Below are positions 36,440-50,029 of a stretch of 64,000 nucleotides of DNA, piece by piece (position 1 is the first letter of the stretch; each line of letters starts with the position of its first letter). A program made the translations under genes and the position numbers. Where the stretch lies: contig JABYQS010000080.1 of assembly GCA_022592435.1 (NCBI GenBank), positions 62,001-126,000 on the forward strand, written 5' to 3'. Below the pieces are notes generated by a model. That model did not search any database. It had not been told where the DNA came from and was given only the letters and a program-made list of their open reading frames with translations. Origin of the DNA: Cerioporus squamosus (lineage: Eukaryota; Basidiomycota; Agaricomycetes; Polyporales; Polyporaceae).

Positions 36440-37498
36440 ATGGCGCGACCGGCCTCCCTGCTCCTCCTCACGTCCGCCAACGTCGCCGGGGCCTTCCCCG
36501 ACGACGACGGCGCGGTGGACTTCACGAACGTCGACACCCTCCAGGCCGTGCAGGTCCGGCCGGAGTCCAGCTCGAACTTGAAGGGCGGCGCGCAGTACTC
36601 GGTCGACGTCTCGCACCTCCTCCATGAGGGCCACACACGGGTATGCCAGGGGACGCTCTCCGTAGACGGACACCGACAAGGCGAGGTTGTTTGCAAGATC
36701 GGCTGCGGGTCGCAAGTCGTCGAACGGCTCCGGAAAGAGGCGGGCCTGTACCAGGGCAAGCTGGCTTCGCTGCAAGGCCGCCACGTCCCCACGTTCGTCG
36801 GGCTCTTCGCAGGGGAGACGGAGGAGGGCGAGACGGCGTGCCTGGTGCTGACGCACGAGGGCGCGCGGATGCAGCAGTCGCTGCACATCTCCGGGATCGA
36901 CCTCAGGTGAGTACTCCAGCTCATCGCTTGCGCCTGGCTTCCCCGCGTGCGAGCGCATCATTGCGCATTGCGCCGTTCCCAGGAAACGGGTCATGGACGC
37001 CCTCGTCGCCGTGCACCGCGCCGGGGTCCGCCACAGCGACTTCGGCGAGCGCAGCATCGTCCTCCGGGCGGACAACACACCCGTGCTCGTGGGCTTTGGC
37101 GGCGCCGAAGAGCACGCCTGCCGCCTCGGGATCGACATCCGCTTCTACGAGCCCCAGCCGCACAACCAGGCCGTCGCGTGCGAGGAGGTGTACTGGGCGT
37201 GCGTCGTCGCCGCGGTGTGGCTGCCCGGTGTGTGATTTCTTTCGTTGAAGCGTAGATCGTGACTTCATGGCCGTTCCGTTCCTCGTATGTCGCAGCCACG
37301 GTGGAGTTCCTCAACGCCCCGGTCCCGATCCAGTGGGCACTCGAGGGCTCCGATTCGCTCGTAGCGCATGCGCCGAAAGGCACGGACCCCGACCTGGCGC
37401 GTATGCATGCCGAGCTCACGCGCGAAGACCTGCTCGAGTGGATCGAGGAGCGCGAGCTGTACGACGGGCAGCCGTTACCCATCAAGATCGCCGACTGA
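36440..37498 (+). CDS. kinase-like protein (fungal PKL, probably atypical)
   Basis: Three exons (36440-36906, 36983-37227, 37296-37498) with introns of 76 and 68 nt. ATG 36440 is the first in frame. The N-lobe-like part contains GEVVCKIG (possible ATP-site Lys) and an E-containing helix (VVERLRKEAGLYQGKL). A hinge-like segment is ACLVLTHEGARM. The catalytic-loop position reads VRHSDFGERSIVL, so the usual HRD-x4-N is replaced by HSD-x4-S. A loop VLVGFGGAEEH stands where DFG is expected. This pattern fits the kinase-like proteins common in basidiomycetes. Activity is doubtful and function unknown. Confidence 0.65.
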
Positions 37499-39227
37499 GG
37501 TTCACTGAGCCTCAATTCCGGACCCCTCTCCTTGTCCCTGGTCCACGGTCCCTGCATATACACCCACGGTCCTGCGCTCTCCTCCTTCGTCCTCGTCCCT
37601 CGTTCTCACTGTTGACCTGACACTCGCACTCGGTACACTGACACTTTCTCTCGTCGCTCATTGCTCCTTCGCACCTTATGTTCTCCGCCTCGCTTTGCTA
37701 AAAGTATTGTACTGTGTAATGCCGGCACCCATACTTACTGGGTGTGTAGCATCTCCACTCTCGTTTGTACAGGCCTCTGTTGTACCAGCCTCCAGGACCT
37801 CATGTAATCGATTCGCGCCAGGGCGCGCGGACGTGTCCCCTACTCATAGTCCTCCGACCTGTGCTCGACGTGGCGACGACGATCATCCGAGTTACCGAGT
37901 GCGTTGACTCCTATGTAACTGGTACGTCGTGATTGCCATGGCTTTTTGCACCACATGTTCGCTCGACCTCTACGGAAGACAGGCACTTCGTATGATCCGA
38001 TCTTGCACCTCACAGCGCGGTGGGCTTGCTCTCGAGGACTTCGAGACTGTGTCCTCTCGTGACAAGACAAGACAAGAGCGCATGAGTAGGGGCGTCGGGG
38101 GAATGTCGATCGAGGGAAGAATAGGAGGATATCGCGTGACGTCACGCGTCGAAGCACGACTGAACTTGAGCTTGAAGTGACAGCGGTGAGTAGCCTGCTT
38201 GTGTTGGATCTATGCTTGAACTTTCTTGACACACTGGGTGTTCTTTTCCTCTCTCAAGTCAGGAAGAAGGGAAATAGATCGCTTTCTCTTCATCTGGACA
38301 ATTGTCCAAGTTCGTCTTGCATGTTTCAGCCTGAACAACGAGCTCAAGTCTGGCGAGAGACGAGGCAGAATTCCATGTCGAGCGATACTTGGAGCCACCT
38401 CACACAGTCCGTGCTGTCCCTTTGTCCTCCCGGCTACTCGGTCGCATTCTGCAGGCCGACCCCCGTCAACTGTGTTGGTGTGCTGCGATCAATAAATATC
38501 CTTTCCATGTAGCTATAGCCTAGTGCTCGTTCACTCTCGGGGTCGCCGTCGTACTGGAGAGCAAGCAGGATACTAGTTGTCAGGCTTACCTCGTAATGTA
38601 GCTCGTAGCGTACGCCTGCGAGTTGTTTGAAGGAGTCGAATGCACGTCGGCGTCCACCGCAGTGTTCGGCTCCGCGCCCACAGCTGATACACACCGCCCG
38701 CTGAATCTTCGTGAATTGCGGCGTTCAAAACGCCCCTTCCTGCGCGGGGATCATACGTCCCATGCACGCGCGCAGGAGGGCGCGAGCGTAACGGGATCCC
38801 GAGCGTCGTGCGAGTGAGAGCTCGCGATTGGCCGCGCGGTACTGCGGGGCCACGGTTGGAGGGACGCCGGCAATGTCAGGACTCCGATGATGCATCCTGA
38901 TACCAAGCTCGAGACCGCGACACATAACTTGCCTCTCTCCACGGCACCCACAGCACCCCCAGCACTCTTGGCCGCCTCTTCCTCTTCGTCGCACAAGCTT
39001 GCACAAGATACCCGCGCCTTGCCAGGCCTTACGCTCTCAGAATCGCCCAAGATCGATCTCCATTGTCGTCACATCGGCAACGCACCGCTCGGACGCAGCC
39101 AGTTCCGGCCAAGCCGCAAGCGCGCACATATATCCGGTTCCTCGGTCACCCAGGAGACTTGGAAGTCGGAGGATTGGCAGGACACAATCGTATTCAGTAG
39201 AGAGAAAAGGACAGTGCACGGTGCGAG
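37499..39227. other. 1.7-kb gap before the LAM-type gene
   Basis: Short open frames on both strands (for example 38434-39050, minus) show no domain or consistent splicing. The right end is the promoter of the sterol-transporter gene. Confidence 0.45.
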
Positions 39228-42200
39228 ATGGCCCCCAGCTTTCTGTCGAAGCTCGTGAAGCCGTCGGGCAGTCACTCGCGCAACTCGAGCTCGCAGTCGT
39301 CGCCCCAGTCGCCCTCGTCCAGTCGCCACCCTTCCATCAGCATCAGCTCTACGAGCTCCCAGAAAAATAGCATTGATAAACATGCGAACGGACACGGTGC
39401 ATCCAATTTGCACCCTCCGCCTCCGCGGTTTGCGCCCGACTCAGACTCAGACTCTGGCCCCAACGTCACCGTCATTCCCCCGTCGCCGAGCGTGAGCAGC
39501 AACAGCTTTCCCCTCCATCCCTCTCCCGCACAGCCGCCTCCCCGCGAGCTCGCATCCGAGGAGAGCTTCGAGGACGCGCGCAGGCGCGTCAAATCGCTTC
39601 CCGCCGTCTCGCCTACGCCTGCAGCATCGCAAACGCCTACTTCAGCCCGCATGTCGGACGACGGGATGCCCACCCCCACGCCAGCAAGCACCACATTCGT
39701 TAACATGCCCCCCGCTCCTTCTCCCTCTCTCTCCCACTCGCGCTCCTCGGAGAATCTCCTCAGCAACGGCAGCGGCAAGTCGCAGCAGGGGTCCAAGCAG
39801 GGCAGCGTGCGCGGCAACCACCCGCGCTCGGCGACTGTCGCAGAAGGCACCCACCTTCAGGCCCCGAAGGAGCTGCGTCATGCGTCCTCTAACAAGTCGC
39901 TCCGAAGCAAGCTGAGTATCATGCTGCCCTCCCGCGACACCCCCCAGAGCTCGCAGGCGTCCTCGCGTCATGACCGCTCGACATCCGCCCCACATCCGCC
40001 CTCGCCCCCAGCTAACTCCGAGGAGGCCGCCCTCGTGGAGTCGCCCACCGGCATGGGCTCCGTCTCCCCAGAGTTCCCCTCTATCGCGAGCTCGACGACC
40101 CCCGCTTTCAGCGCAACCTTGCAGGTCCCAGACAACTCGGATGCCGTTTCGATCAGGTCCGTGGGCAGCACAGCAAGCAAGAAACGGCGACCTTGGCGGC
40201 GCGGCTCTAATCCCAGCACTCCTGTACGCTCGCCCACGTTGAGCTCCACCCTATCGTCAGGTTCCGGCAAGACTCCCTCGCGCAAGGCTACCGGTGCAGG
40301 AGGCGGTCTTGCGTCTGCCCTCGCAGCCTCCGGGCTCGCCATGGCAAACCCAGGCTTGACCATGCCTCCCATCTCCCCCGCCCCTGCAGAGACCACTGCC
40401 GCCTCTGCACGCGGACGCAGCTCCGTCGACGGGCCGCGCTCTCGCGGCGCTTCCATCAACTACCCCGCCAGCAGCGACTACTCTGACCGCGACTCGTTCC
40501 ACTCGGGGCAGGACGACTCGGACCTCAATAGCTCGGACGAGAGCGATGACCTCGACCTTGACCCTGAGGACATCCCCGTTACCGGATTCGCTGTCGCGAG
40601 CAACAAGCGCAACCAGGACTTCCACGAACTGTTCCCGAGCGTCCCTGAGGGCGACTACCTCATCGAAGGTGAGGATGCCCGCCTTCCTCTCTCGTGTCGC
40701 ATCACCAGACTCACGCTTCCCAGACTACGGGTGCGCCTTACAGCGCGAGATCCTCATCCAAGGCCGCCTGTACATCTCCGAGAACCACGTGTGCTTTCAC
40801 GCGAACATCTTTGGCTGGATCACCGACGTAAGTCCCCGCTTGTGTGCCTCGCTCGCGCTGTATGGCCACACTGCTAACGCATGTCCCCCATCTGTGCCAT
40901 TGCTGCCCACGTCATGATCTGTCGCCACCGCTACAGCTCTCGATCCCGATGTACGAAGTGGTCTCGCTTGAGAAGCGGATGACGGCGTTCGTTATCCCGA
41001 ACGCGATCCAGCTCTCGACACGTACAGCCAAGTACACCTTTACCTCCTTCCTCTCGCGCGACACCACCTTCGACGTCCTCTTCAACGTCTGGCGGCTCGC
41101 GCGTCCCGACGAGTCGATCATGGGCTCGCAGATCCTGAGCCCGCGCGGCTCGCTCGATGACGACAGCGTCGCGGAGGGGGGTCCGAACGGTGCCGCGCCG
41201 AAGAAAAGCCAGGCCATAAGCAAGGTTACCCAGTGCGACTGCGGGAAGAATGGCCAGCACTATCCTGAGGTGGCCATGGAGGCCGTATTCCCTGGGACGC
41301 CGGAGAAGATATACAACCTGATGTTCACGAGCGGGTTCATGAAGGACTTCATGCGGGAGAACCAGAAGCTCATCGGTGCGTCATCCGTTTCTCATCCCGC
41401 TGTGCGCAGTGTGTGCTGATCACAACCGTGCCGTGCAGACATCCAGATCTCGGACTGGACCCCGACGGAGAACCCCCGGCTGCTCGCGCGCAACATGACG
41501 TACATCAAGCCTCTCAACGGGAGCATTGGCCCGAAGCAGACTCGGTGTGAGCTCCGCGACGAGACGATTACGCTTGACTTTGACAACTACGTGAGCATGC
41601 TCACCACGACGCGGACGCCAGAGGTCCCAAGTGGAAGCGTGTTTTCTGTCAAGACGCGGACGTGTATAACCTGGGCGAGCAGCGTGTCGAGCAAGGTGCT
41701 GGTGACGACCCAGGTAGAGTGGACAGGGCGCAGCTTCATCAAAGGTGAGCCTAGTCTACACATTTCCCATCCTTCAACCTGACCGAATGTCGAACGCCCC
41801 CGCCGCCAGGTATCATCGAGAAGTCGTGTCTCGACGGGCAGAAGACGTACCACGTCGACCTCGAGAAGGCGATGCGCGACTACATCCACGCGAACCGCCC
41901 CGAGTTCGTCCCCGAGGGCGTGGACGTCGCCGCGGTCGAAGAGGCCGAGGCCGCCGCCGCGGCACCCCCGGACGCGCCCCCGACGCCCGCGCGCGCGCAG
42001 AGCGAGGACGAGGCGCGCAAGGAGCGCGAGCGCGAGCGGAACCGGCGCGGGCTGCAGTGGGCGTACGACACCTTCGAGGGCGCGTTCAAGGTCGCGACGC
42101 AGTCGACCGAGGGCGCGCTCGAGCTCATCCGCGACGCGTGGGACCAGTCCTCGTCGACGACGATCCTCTACTTTGTGATCACCTTCCTCGTCATCTCGAA

Positions 42201-42507
42201 CGTCTGGACGCTCGCCATCATGGGCAACCGCGAGGAGGTCGGGCGCAGGAAGGAGATGCAGAAGATGGCGGAGCGCGAGAAGTGGGTCCAGGGCATCGTC
42301 ACCGGCCTCTGGGAGGAGATGCTCGCGACGAGGGGCGTTTTGGGCGGGGGTGGCAGCACCGGCACCACCGGTGCTCTCCCGCCGATGCCGCCCCGAGCTG
42401 CTGGTGGCGGCGACCTGAGGGAGGAGGTCGGGGCGATCGTCGCTCAGCTCGACCTCATCGAGCAGCGCATCGCGGATATCCGGGGGAGCCTGAAGCAGCT
42501 CGACTAA
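39228..42507 (+). CDS. LAM/Ysp2-type sterol transporter (GRAM + VASt)
   Basis: Five exons (39228-40668, 40724-40827, 40937-41375, 41439-41744, 41810-42507) join in frame to about 995 residues. The first ~460 residues are Ser/Pro-rich and disordered. A GRAM domain follows (FHELFPSVPEGDYLIEDYGC, then LYISENHVCFHANIFGW). A VASt/StARkin domain starts around VAMEAVFPGTPEKIYNLMF. A single membrane helix lies near residues 880-903 (ILYFVITFLVISNVW) and a short coiled coil ends the protein. The plan matches LAM proteins, which sit in the ER at membrane contact sites and move sterol from the plasma membrane. The frame is intact and every splice site is canonical, so this is one of the cleanest genes in the window. 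Confidence 0.9.
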
Positions 42508-43172
42508 TGAGTCTTGTACATACGACGTTACGGTTGGAGACAGATATCCGGACTCTTTTGCTTTTCTTCTGGGGCGATTTCTTGGCGACAGGGCGTGTAT
42601 TATTATCATGATATACTGCTTCGATGTATCTTGGATCAAAATCACGATATCCTCCTCTTCATGCTCTTCCCTACGTGCGCTCAGAGACACCCTTTAATCC
42701 GGCGAGCAAGGCTGTATTAAAGGAACGGTCTAAGGAAGGGATGGCGATTTGCGGTTTGACTACTTACTACATGAGCGGAAGGGGGATAACGATGAAAGAG
42801 CGTGACGAGTACGTAGATACCAGAAGGGCAACGGCAAGGGCAGTTGGACTGCCAACGAAAACAAGACAAGCCAGTGCAACGAGAAAGAACCACGAACACG
42901 AACGGTCCAAACAAGCGAGTGTGTGAGTGTGTGTATGTACGGAGCGGCGACGAATAATTGCTATAGATGAGGCGCATATGGATATAACAACGCGAAGCGT
43001 CTGCGGGAGTAGAGCATGTCGATCGAGCGTTGAATTCACGACGAGAAATAATGCGAGATGCAACCAGCCAGGGCCCTGAGCAACCGTTCCACCCTCATCC
43101 TGAAACCTAACCAACCAAGTACCCAAGCCTCAAGCCAAGCCACGAGCGCAAACACAGGGACCGGACCAGGGA
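42508..43172. other. convergent 3' intergenic region
   Basis: Between the 3' ends of the sterol transporter (+) and the AGC kinase (-). No gene seen. Confidence 0.55.
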
Positions 43173-46100
43173 CTACCGCGGCGACTGGAAGATGGACAGC
43201 ACCTTCTCCGCGCCCTCCTTGTACTTCTTCAGAACCTTATTCTTTTGCTGCTTCTCCTCGTCCCCGTTCGCAGGCAGCGCTGGGCTTCCCTTGATCGTGT
43301 GTCCTCCCAGGTCCTCGTTGAGCGATTGGTCCGACGAGTCGCTCGGTGTCGTGCCCATAGAGATCGCTGACTCCTTGGACTTCAACGAGTGCGACACCCC
43401 GCTTTGCGAGACAGAGGGCGTGAGCAGCCCGGCGCTCGACACAGTCGACGCAGCCGAGAGGGTGGCCGACGCCGAGTGCACTAACGACTTCCCAGACCGA
43501 GTTGATGGCGGAGGGCTCTTCTGGCGCAGGAACTGCTTGGGGTGCTTGCGGAACGTCAGCCCGGGCGTACGACCACGGCGGTGCTTGTCGGAAGGCGTAG
43601 GCGAGCCAGCTTCCGAGCCATTGAGGTCCGACTCGATCGACATGGCGGAGAACGAGCGCGGCGTCGACCTCCGCGGAGTGTTCTTGCGGAAGACGGCCAA
43701 CTTGTACCGGTCGACGACACCGCGGGCGAAGAGACTGGTGCCCTTTGCACCGTTGCGCTCCTCCACGAGCATACCGCCAGCCTCGACGAAGTCCCAATCG
43801 TCCTCGTCCTCCTCGCGCTCCGTCGCGCCCTCGTCGTCGGTGGCACGGTCGGGGAGGTGCTTGTCCAACGCTGGGATACCAGACTTCTCCCTGCGGTTGC
43901 GGACCAACTTCGTCGGGCGGGCCTTCGGAGCGGTCTTGACGTTTGCATCTTCGGCAGTGCGGGTAGCGGCGGCGACGGCTGCGGCTTCTGCAGCGGATAC
44001 CGTATGAGCAGGACGGTCTTGACTTGTCCGTGGCGTGGCCGTCTCGGGTTTCGGCACTGCGGTTGCTGGTGCTTCTGTCTCCACTGGCAAAGCGGCGGGA
44101 CGAGCTTCAGGAGTCTTGGGCTCGCCAACGTCCTCTGGCACGGAAACCTCCTCGACGTCTGCCTTGGCGGGACCAGTCGCAAGCTCGTCTGGTAGGAGAT
44201 CGTCCAGGCTGGGACCGCTGACCGACTCCTCTTCCTCTTCATCCTCCTCATCTTCACCATCCCCATCCTCGTCTTCATCGTCCAGAATGACCGAATGCCG
44301 ACCCTTGAACGAGTACCCATCGAAGACATCGACGCTGTCGTCTTCGACGGGGTGCACAGACGGACTGCGGGATTGCGATGGCGTGGTGACGGAGTCTTCG
44401 CCATCGGTGCGTTCCTGGTCCGTGTCTGCGTTCTCCTCGTTCTCGTCGTTGATTACGGGCTCCATGCCCAGGAAGGTATCGTCAAAGTTCTGGGTATCGG
44501 AGGCATTCGATGGGTCGATGGGAGGAATATAGGGGGCTGGGAGTATGGCGGTGAGTTCAGAGCATGCCACTAGTCGGATGTGGACTTACGTATGTAGCGT
44601 TTATAATACACATGAGACCAGTCTCTGCAAAACAGTACGTTTCATGAGATCGCATCAAAATGAACCAGAAAGTGAGATCGCGCACATCATCGAGAAATAA
44701 GGGTGCTTCTTGACCCGGGGCTCCTTCATCCTGAGCGCAGGGTTGCGCTGGAGCAACTGCAAGACCCGAGCAAGTCAGTTCACAACTCGTCTCGAGCGCA
44801 TGTGCACAAGAACGTACCCCGCGGATCAAACTCTTCGTATCCTGGTCCATCGTCCTGTCCTCAGGGAATTGCAGCTCATCCTGGAGCACCCTGTAGTACA
44901 TGTCCGAATGGTTTTCTGCCCAGAATGGTGTCTGCGACAGCGGTGAGCTCAGATCGCCGAACCATCACGATGCAACCCGTGATACTCACGATACCGGTGA
45001 GCATCTCATACAGCATCGTACCAAAGCTCCACCAGTCAACCTCGTAGCTGTATGGCAGCCCTTGGATGACCTCGGGTGCAAGGTATTCCGCCGTGCCACA
45101 GAAGGTGCTCGTTGTGTCATTAGATCCCGGTGTCCATTTGTCAGCGTCGGCCTTCATCCATGGAGGTGACGCCGGGACGGGCGAGCCGCCATCCAAGAAC
45201 TCGCCCCTCGACCCCGATGGAGTTGGGGGCGCAGTGATCGCAGAGGTGCGACGTGGGAACTCCTTGGAGAGACCGAAGTCGGTGAGGACGATGTGACCGT
45301 CGGCACCGATAAGGATGTTCTCGGGCTTCAGGTCACGGTAGATCACCCCTGCCGCGTGCAGGCCTTCGACACCTTCGACAATCTCCGCGGCGTAGAACCG
45401 GGCTCGATCGCGACCAAGTCGGCCCCAACGTGCCAATTGAGTGGCGAGATCACCTCCAGGGTGGAAGTCCTGTAAAGCACCGGAACCACGTCGATCCCTG
45501 CCATGAGGTGATGAATAGCCGGAGAACGCACCATAACCAAGAACAGATTCTCCCTATCGTGGAAACTCCACCACAACTTCACTACGAACGGATCGGTGTT
45601 CTCCGCCGCCATGCGCTTGAGGACCGCCTGTTCCGTAAGAGTATGCTGGAGTTCCTGGTGCGCGAGTACGTGCCGCTTCGTGATGGCCTTGAGCGCATAC
45701 ACGTCTTGTGTGGGCTTGTGTCGCACGAGCAAGACCTTACCCGCGCAGCCCTTGCCGAGCACGCGCATCATCTCGAAGTCGTCAATAACAACCTTCCGCT
45801 GCGATTTCTTCTCGCTGTCTGGCGCTTTGGACTTCGAGCGTTTCTTGCGAGCAGACCGTCGCTCGGTGGTCGAGATAGACGAGTCATCGCCGGTGGTTTG
45901 GGAGGTAGTCGAAGGAGTGGATGAGTACAGGCGCGAGCTACGCGTGGCAGGCCCAGCGGACTGGGAGCGTTGACCACGAGTCGCATCCTGGACCGGCGTG
46001 CGTGGAGGTTTCTCCTCGTCTTCTGCGTCTCCGTTTATCCCGTTCGCCGACTTGGGCACCTCCACGGAAATCGCGGAAGGCTTAGGAGACATCGGTGTGG

Positions 46101-47511
46101 GTGCACGATCCTCAGGACCCTCGGCTGTGCCCTCCTCCGCATCCCGTTCGCCCTCTGCGTCCTCCTTGATGTCATCGGTCACGTCCGAGACCTCGCCGTC
46201 AACCGACGCCGCACTCTCGCTGTCCGCAACCACCTGGCTGATAGAGCGGTTGATTTCCGTGGAACTGCCGGGGCTGACGTGGGCTGCGAGATCTGACCGT
46301 ACACGCTTGATGGCGCGCTCCACACGGACGCTCTGCAGGTCGTCTGTGCGAACCCTGACAAACCGTTTCCACGCCCGGGACTGACGCAAAGTGCTGTCGT
46401 TCGCCAGCGAAGTCAGGTAGGCAGCGAGACCGGTGATGATCTTGTTGTTGGACGCCGCAAGGGCAGAGATGTCTTCACCGTTCTCTCCGATCTCGGCGAA
46501 GGGGTCGCCAATTTCGTTCGTGGGAGTCGCGATTGGTGTCTGGGCATTGGACGGGGCATTGGACGAGAGCGCACTAGACGTGGCGCTGCTCGACAGGCTG
46601 CTGGAAGGCTGCTGCTTGCCGGACACTTGGCGCGAACCCGCGATCTTGTTACTAGCAGGGGATGCAAGACGCGAGAGCGTGTTGAGAAACGCCGACTTGC
46701 GTTTCGGCGGCGCGGGTATGGAAGAAGCATCTATCGGGGGTGTGGGCAGTTTCATGCCAGGGAAGTGGTCGCGGAGCTTAGCATGCAGCTCGACAATCTC
46801 TTGCGCGGTGCGAGTGAGTGTGAGATTATGTGTGGGGGCTATGACATGGTGTCAGTCAAGGTTTTCAGCCAGGAGTTGACATGATTAGGGTGACGCTAAG
46901 GAGGCGGGGGTGGAGGGCACGAATGTGGGCTAGATTCGCGTGAAACAGGGGAGCCTCCCGGAACATACAGTAGGGAGAGCGTTACGGAGAAGTCCGACGC
47001 TATGCGTAAGGCAAACAGACAATTGCCCGTCACTCGATCGGAGTATGGAGAGCAGGAACAAGAACACCGAGCACAAAGACTGCAGTGTTCATGCCCCGTA
47101 CACCTAGTCCGAGACTTAAGAGGGCACCCGAGTAGCCATCCCATCGCAAGAGTCGAGCATGAACCCGCCGAGAGGACATGCGACCACGCAACTCTGGCAG
47201 CAGTTTGCTACAACGCAGAGCGTACTGAAGAAGCACGAACTGTCGCAGACACCCGTGACCCGCAGGTTAAAGGACAGCTCCGCTGCAGGGAAGCACGTCC
47301 CAGGGCTGATGGCGGCTACCGGGACGTGGAGGATCGAACAAGGCAACACCAACGAAATAACGTATGCAACAAGACACTCACTCTTAATGTAGAGACTGTA
47401 CGAGCTGGGATCGTGCGGCGTCTCCGCTGCGCTGATCGTCCACGGACCCTCCTCCAGTCGTGACCTCCGTCCCGACATGGCTTGACCAGCGACGATGTTC
47501 CTGCCAGGCAT
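43173..47511 (-). CDS. AGC-family kinase with N-terminal PX domain
   Basis: Start ATG 47511 (MPGRNIVAGQAM). A PX-like domain is split by a long intron (46839-47381, 543 nt): SSYSLYIK joins in frame to TPTHNLTLTRTAQEIVELH. After a ~250-residue linker comes an AGC kinase domain: GKGCAGKVLL, Lys in YALKAI, RDLKPENIL, DFGLSKE, and the activation loop TFCGTAEYLAPE with the PDK1-type Thr. Small exons then give MLTGITPFWAENHSDMYYR and HPYFSMIDWSHVYYKRYI. The AGC tail (FDDTFLGMEPV) and a long acidic, Ser-rich C-terminus end at 43173. All junctions join in frame. PX binds phosphoinositides, so membrane-linked signalling like SGK3 is a reasonable inference; the pathway is unknown. Confidence 0.85.
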
Positions 47512-50029
47512 AGTTGACGATGGTGTGGCGTTGTGCGGACGTTCAGGGTGGGCTTAAGGACGGTTGTCAGAGAAAGGACGAGTAAGCGAAACTCGGACCC
47601 TACGTTGTCTCCGTTTGGCGCTGTAGCCAGTTACTATATCGACGCTCCGTCGTGTGAATGAGTGTTGCGCCCTGTCGTCTGCGGTGGGCGCACTCTTCTG
47701 TGCAGGGTCCTTGCGTGTGCCGCCTAAGCCGAGGGGGTTTGTGAACTTTACTCTGTGCGGCTCTACGGGGGACTGATGTGGCGGAGCAGAGCGGAGGACG
47801 CTGAGCATACAGAGGTCGGGGTTGGACGAGTTCAGCGGCGCAAGAGCGGCGACGGGGGAGAACTGTGAAGGGACGAGGAAAGCCGGAGGAGGAGAGGGAG
47901 GTGGAAAAGGTCCAGAAGGAGAAATTAGTTAGGCGCAGGGGAGGAGGTTGCGTGGGCTTGAGGCGTGCAGGCCACGAGTTGGAAAGGATCCGAAGGCGAA
48001 GTGATCTTGACTTGCCTCGCGGCCGTCGTAGTAACCGCCGTCGAGGTCGTGGAGAACGATGTCAAGCGATTAGTGCTGGGGTAACTGTATGCGCGAGATT
48101 CAAGACAGAGACAGAGTCGAGTGAGCGGTGGTGGTCAGCGTGCGAGCAAGAGCTTCACTATTTGTCTGCGAAGCCGTCGATGCCAACGCCCGGCGCTTAT
48201 TAGTCACTGCAAAGTCTGATATCAAGCACATGTCGCCGTTGTGGGTGTCCTTATCCCCCTCCTGAACTATAGCCAGCATCCTATCGCAGCAAGATAAATA
48301 CAGCTTAGAGCACCCTACACGCACTCCATACTCTTCAGATGCCTCCTCCAGCCTACCACATACTCGGGCCCAGCCAAGGCGATCCGTGCCGCCAAAGAAA
48401 GTGTGCTGCCTGTTGCTCGTCGACCGCCGCTGTGGTACCTTCTTGCCAAAGCCCCCTCAGCTCCCGTATCGCACTTCATCGCCATCGTCCGAGGTCAAGA
48501 GCGTTCCTACCCGAGGCGACGGCGGGACCACTTTGCATGCACCGCACCGCATAGTCCAGAGCCCGAGGAATCCATCTCCACCCTTCCTGTGCCTTCCATC
48601 TCAGAAGTACCTGGTCCATCTTTATCAGATGACGCATAGCCTAGATCCTGGACTTCCGAACCACCACGCACTTCTCGAAGCGGGGAGTGCACAGGTTCAC
48701 GGGCGATAGCGTTAGGCAAGGTTTGAGTAAGTATTTCTCAGGACCGCGGTAACGTCGGATGTTCGGTGCCACTTCAGCGATCCTGAGAGCAGCCAGTCAA
48801 AAGTGTCTTCAGCAAGTAAAGTCAACTTCAATGTACCCTTGGGAAGTTGAGCTGGAAAGAGTCGCGGATGCAGACGCTCCAGAGCCAGGCACTGTTCCTA
48901 GTTCAACGTTCAGGACCCAGGTGACTTGCGAGACTTGCGTTGATGAGTCGATGAGTATCTGTCTCTGTCAAACATGCTCGTCGGAAGAAGCCAGATAGGT
49001 TCCTCAGATCGAGAGGCTCGCCGTTCGTGACTCTCCAGCCAAGAGGGCAAGAGCTGGCTGGGCAACAAGAAGGAGTGGCTGCAGGAAGTCCCAATGTCAA
49101 TTACAGCATTGCCAAGACTGGTGGAAGACGCACCATCTGAATGACCACGTCGCGTGCGTGTCCGGTATGGGTCCTGCCAGTGCTTCTGTAGGACTACAGA
49201 CGAGTTGCAATGAATGAGCGTTCTCGGCGCACCCATTTAGATGGCTACACGCTTATTGGCATCATATAACCTGAGCCAAGCCTGAGCATCCAGTCAAAAG
49301 CTAGCAGAGCGGTCAGTGATGCCGCACTTGTGCCCCACGGCCCACTGGGCAACTCTGTGGGTAGAAGCTTCACACAGCTGAAAATCGTGCCAGTATCAAC
49401 ATCAAGGCATGCTTCACGACGTGTAACTCAGCTAAGTGTGGCATACTTGGCGGTGACGGCTGCGCTAGGCAAGTATTACGAGGTTAAGTTGTGCGTTTGT
49501 CAAGTTCGCGTATGCGCTGGCAGTGTGGCAAGGCGCCTGCATTACCTGATGGGGAAATTCCCGCCCTTCTGTGGCGTGCGAACTTCACTCCTGCTGGAGC
49601 TGGTGAGCTCAGCACTTAGTACCGTCACTTCAAGCTGTTGGCTTGGTTATCGTTAACCACGTACGCTCACTCGTGGCCCTCCTTCATAGAGCCGGTCTGC
49701 ATTGACCGACAACGAGCGGATCCGCAGCTTGTAATTATGTCAAGTCCTTGGGTCGGACTGCATCGCCCGGCAAATGTTCGCAACGACACAGCCTTCTGGT
49801 GACGTGTGCACCGAAGGTCCTTGTCCGACAGATACGCAGCAATATTAGCATATGGCATGTCTCGCGAGTCAGTCCAGCAAGCCCTTCATCCTGTCCCTCG
49901 TTGCGCGTCGGCCTCCGTCTTTCACTGGGAAGTGGAGGGTCGCAGAGTTCTCCCGTCATGACCCTCTTGCAGCTTGCAGTACCAGAAGTGGCTGATATCT
50001 TAGCGGACGGGCCAGTCAGGCCTGTTCCG
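47512..50029. other. 2.5-kb region with no supported gene
   Basis: It includes the promoter of the AGC kinase and, at the right, that of the DUF6535 gene. Open frames around 48386-48709 and 49735-50214 show no family signal. A small gene cannot be ruled out near 48340. Confidence 0.4.

Noticed and set aside
39272..39850. Long minus-strand open frames opposite the LAM gene
   Set aside because: Shadow of a GC-rich, Ser/Pro-rich exon; composition is explained by the sense strand.
43542..44195. Plus-strand open frame of 217 codons opposite the AGC kinase tail
   Set aside because: Antisense shadow of the acidic C-terminal exon; no domain.
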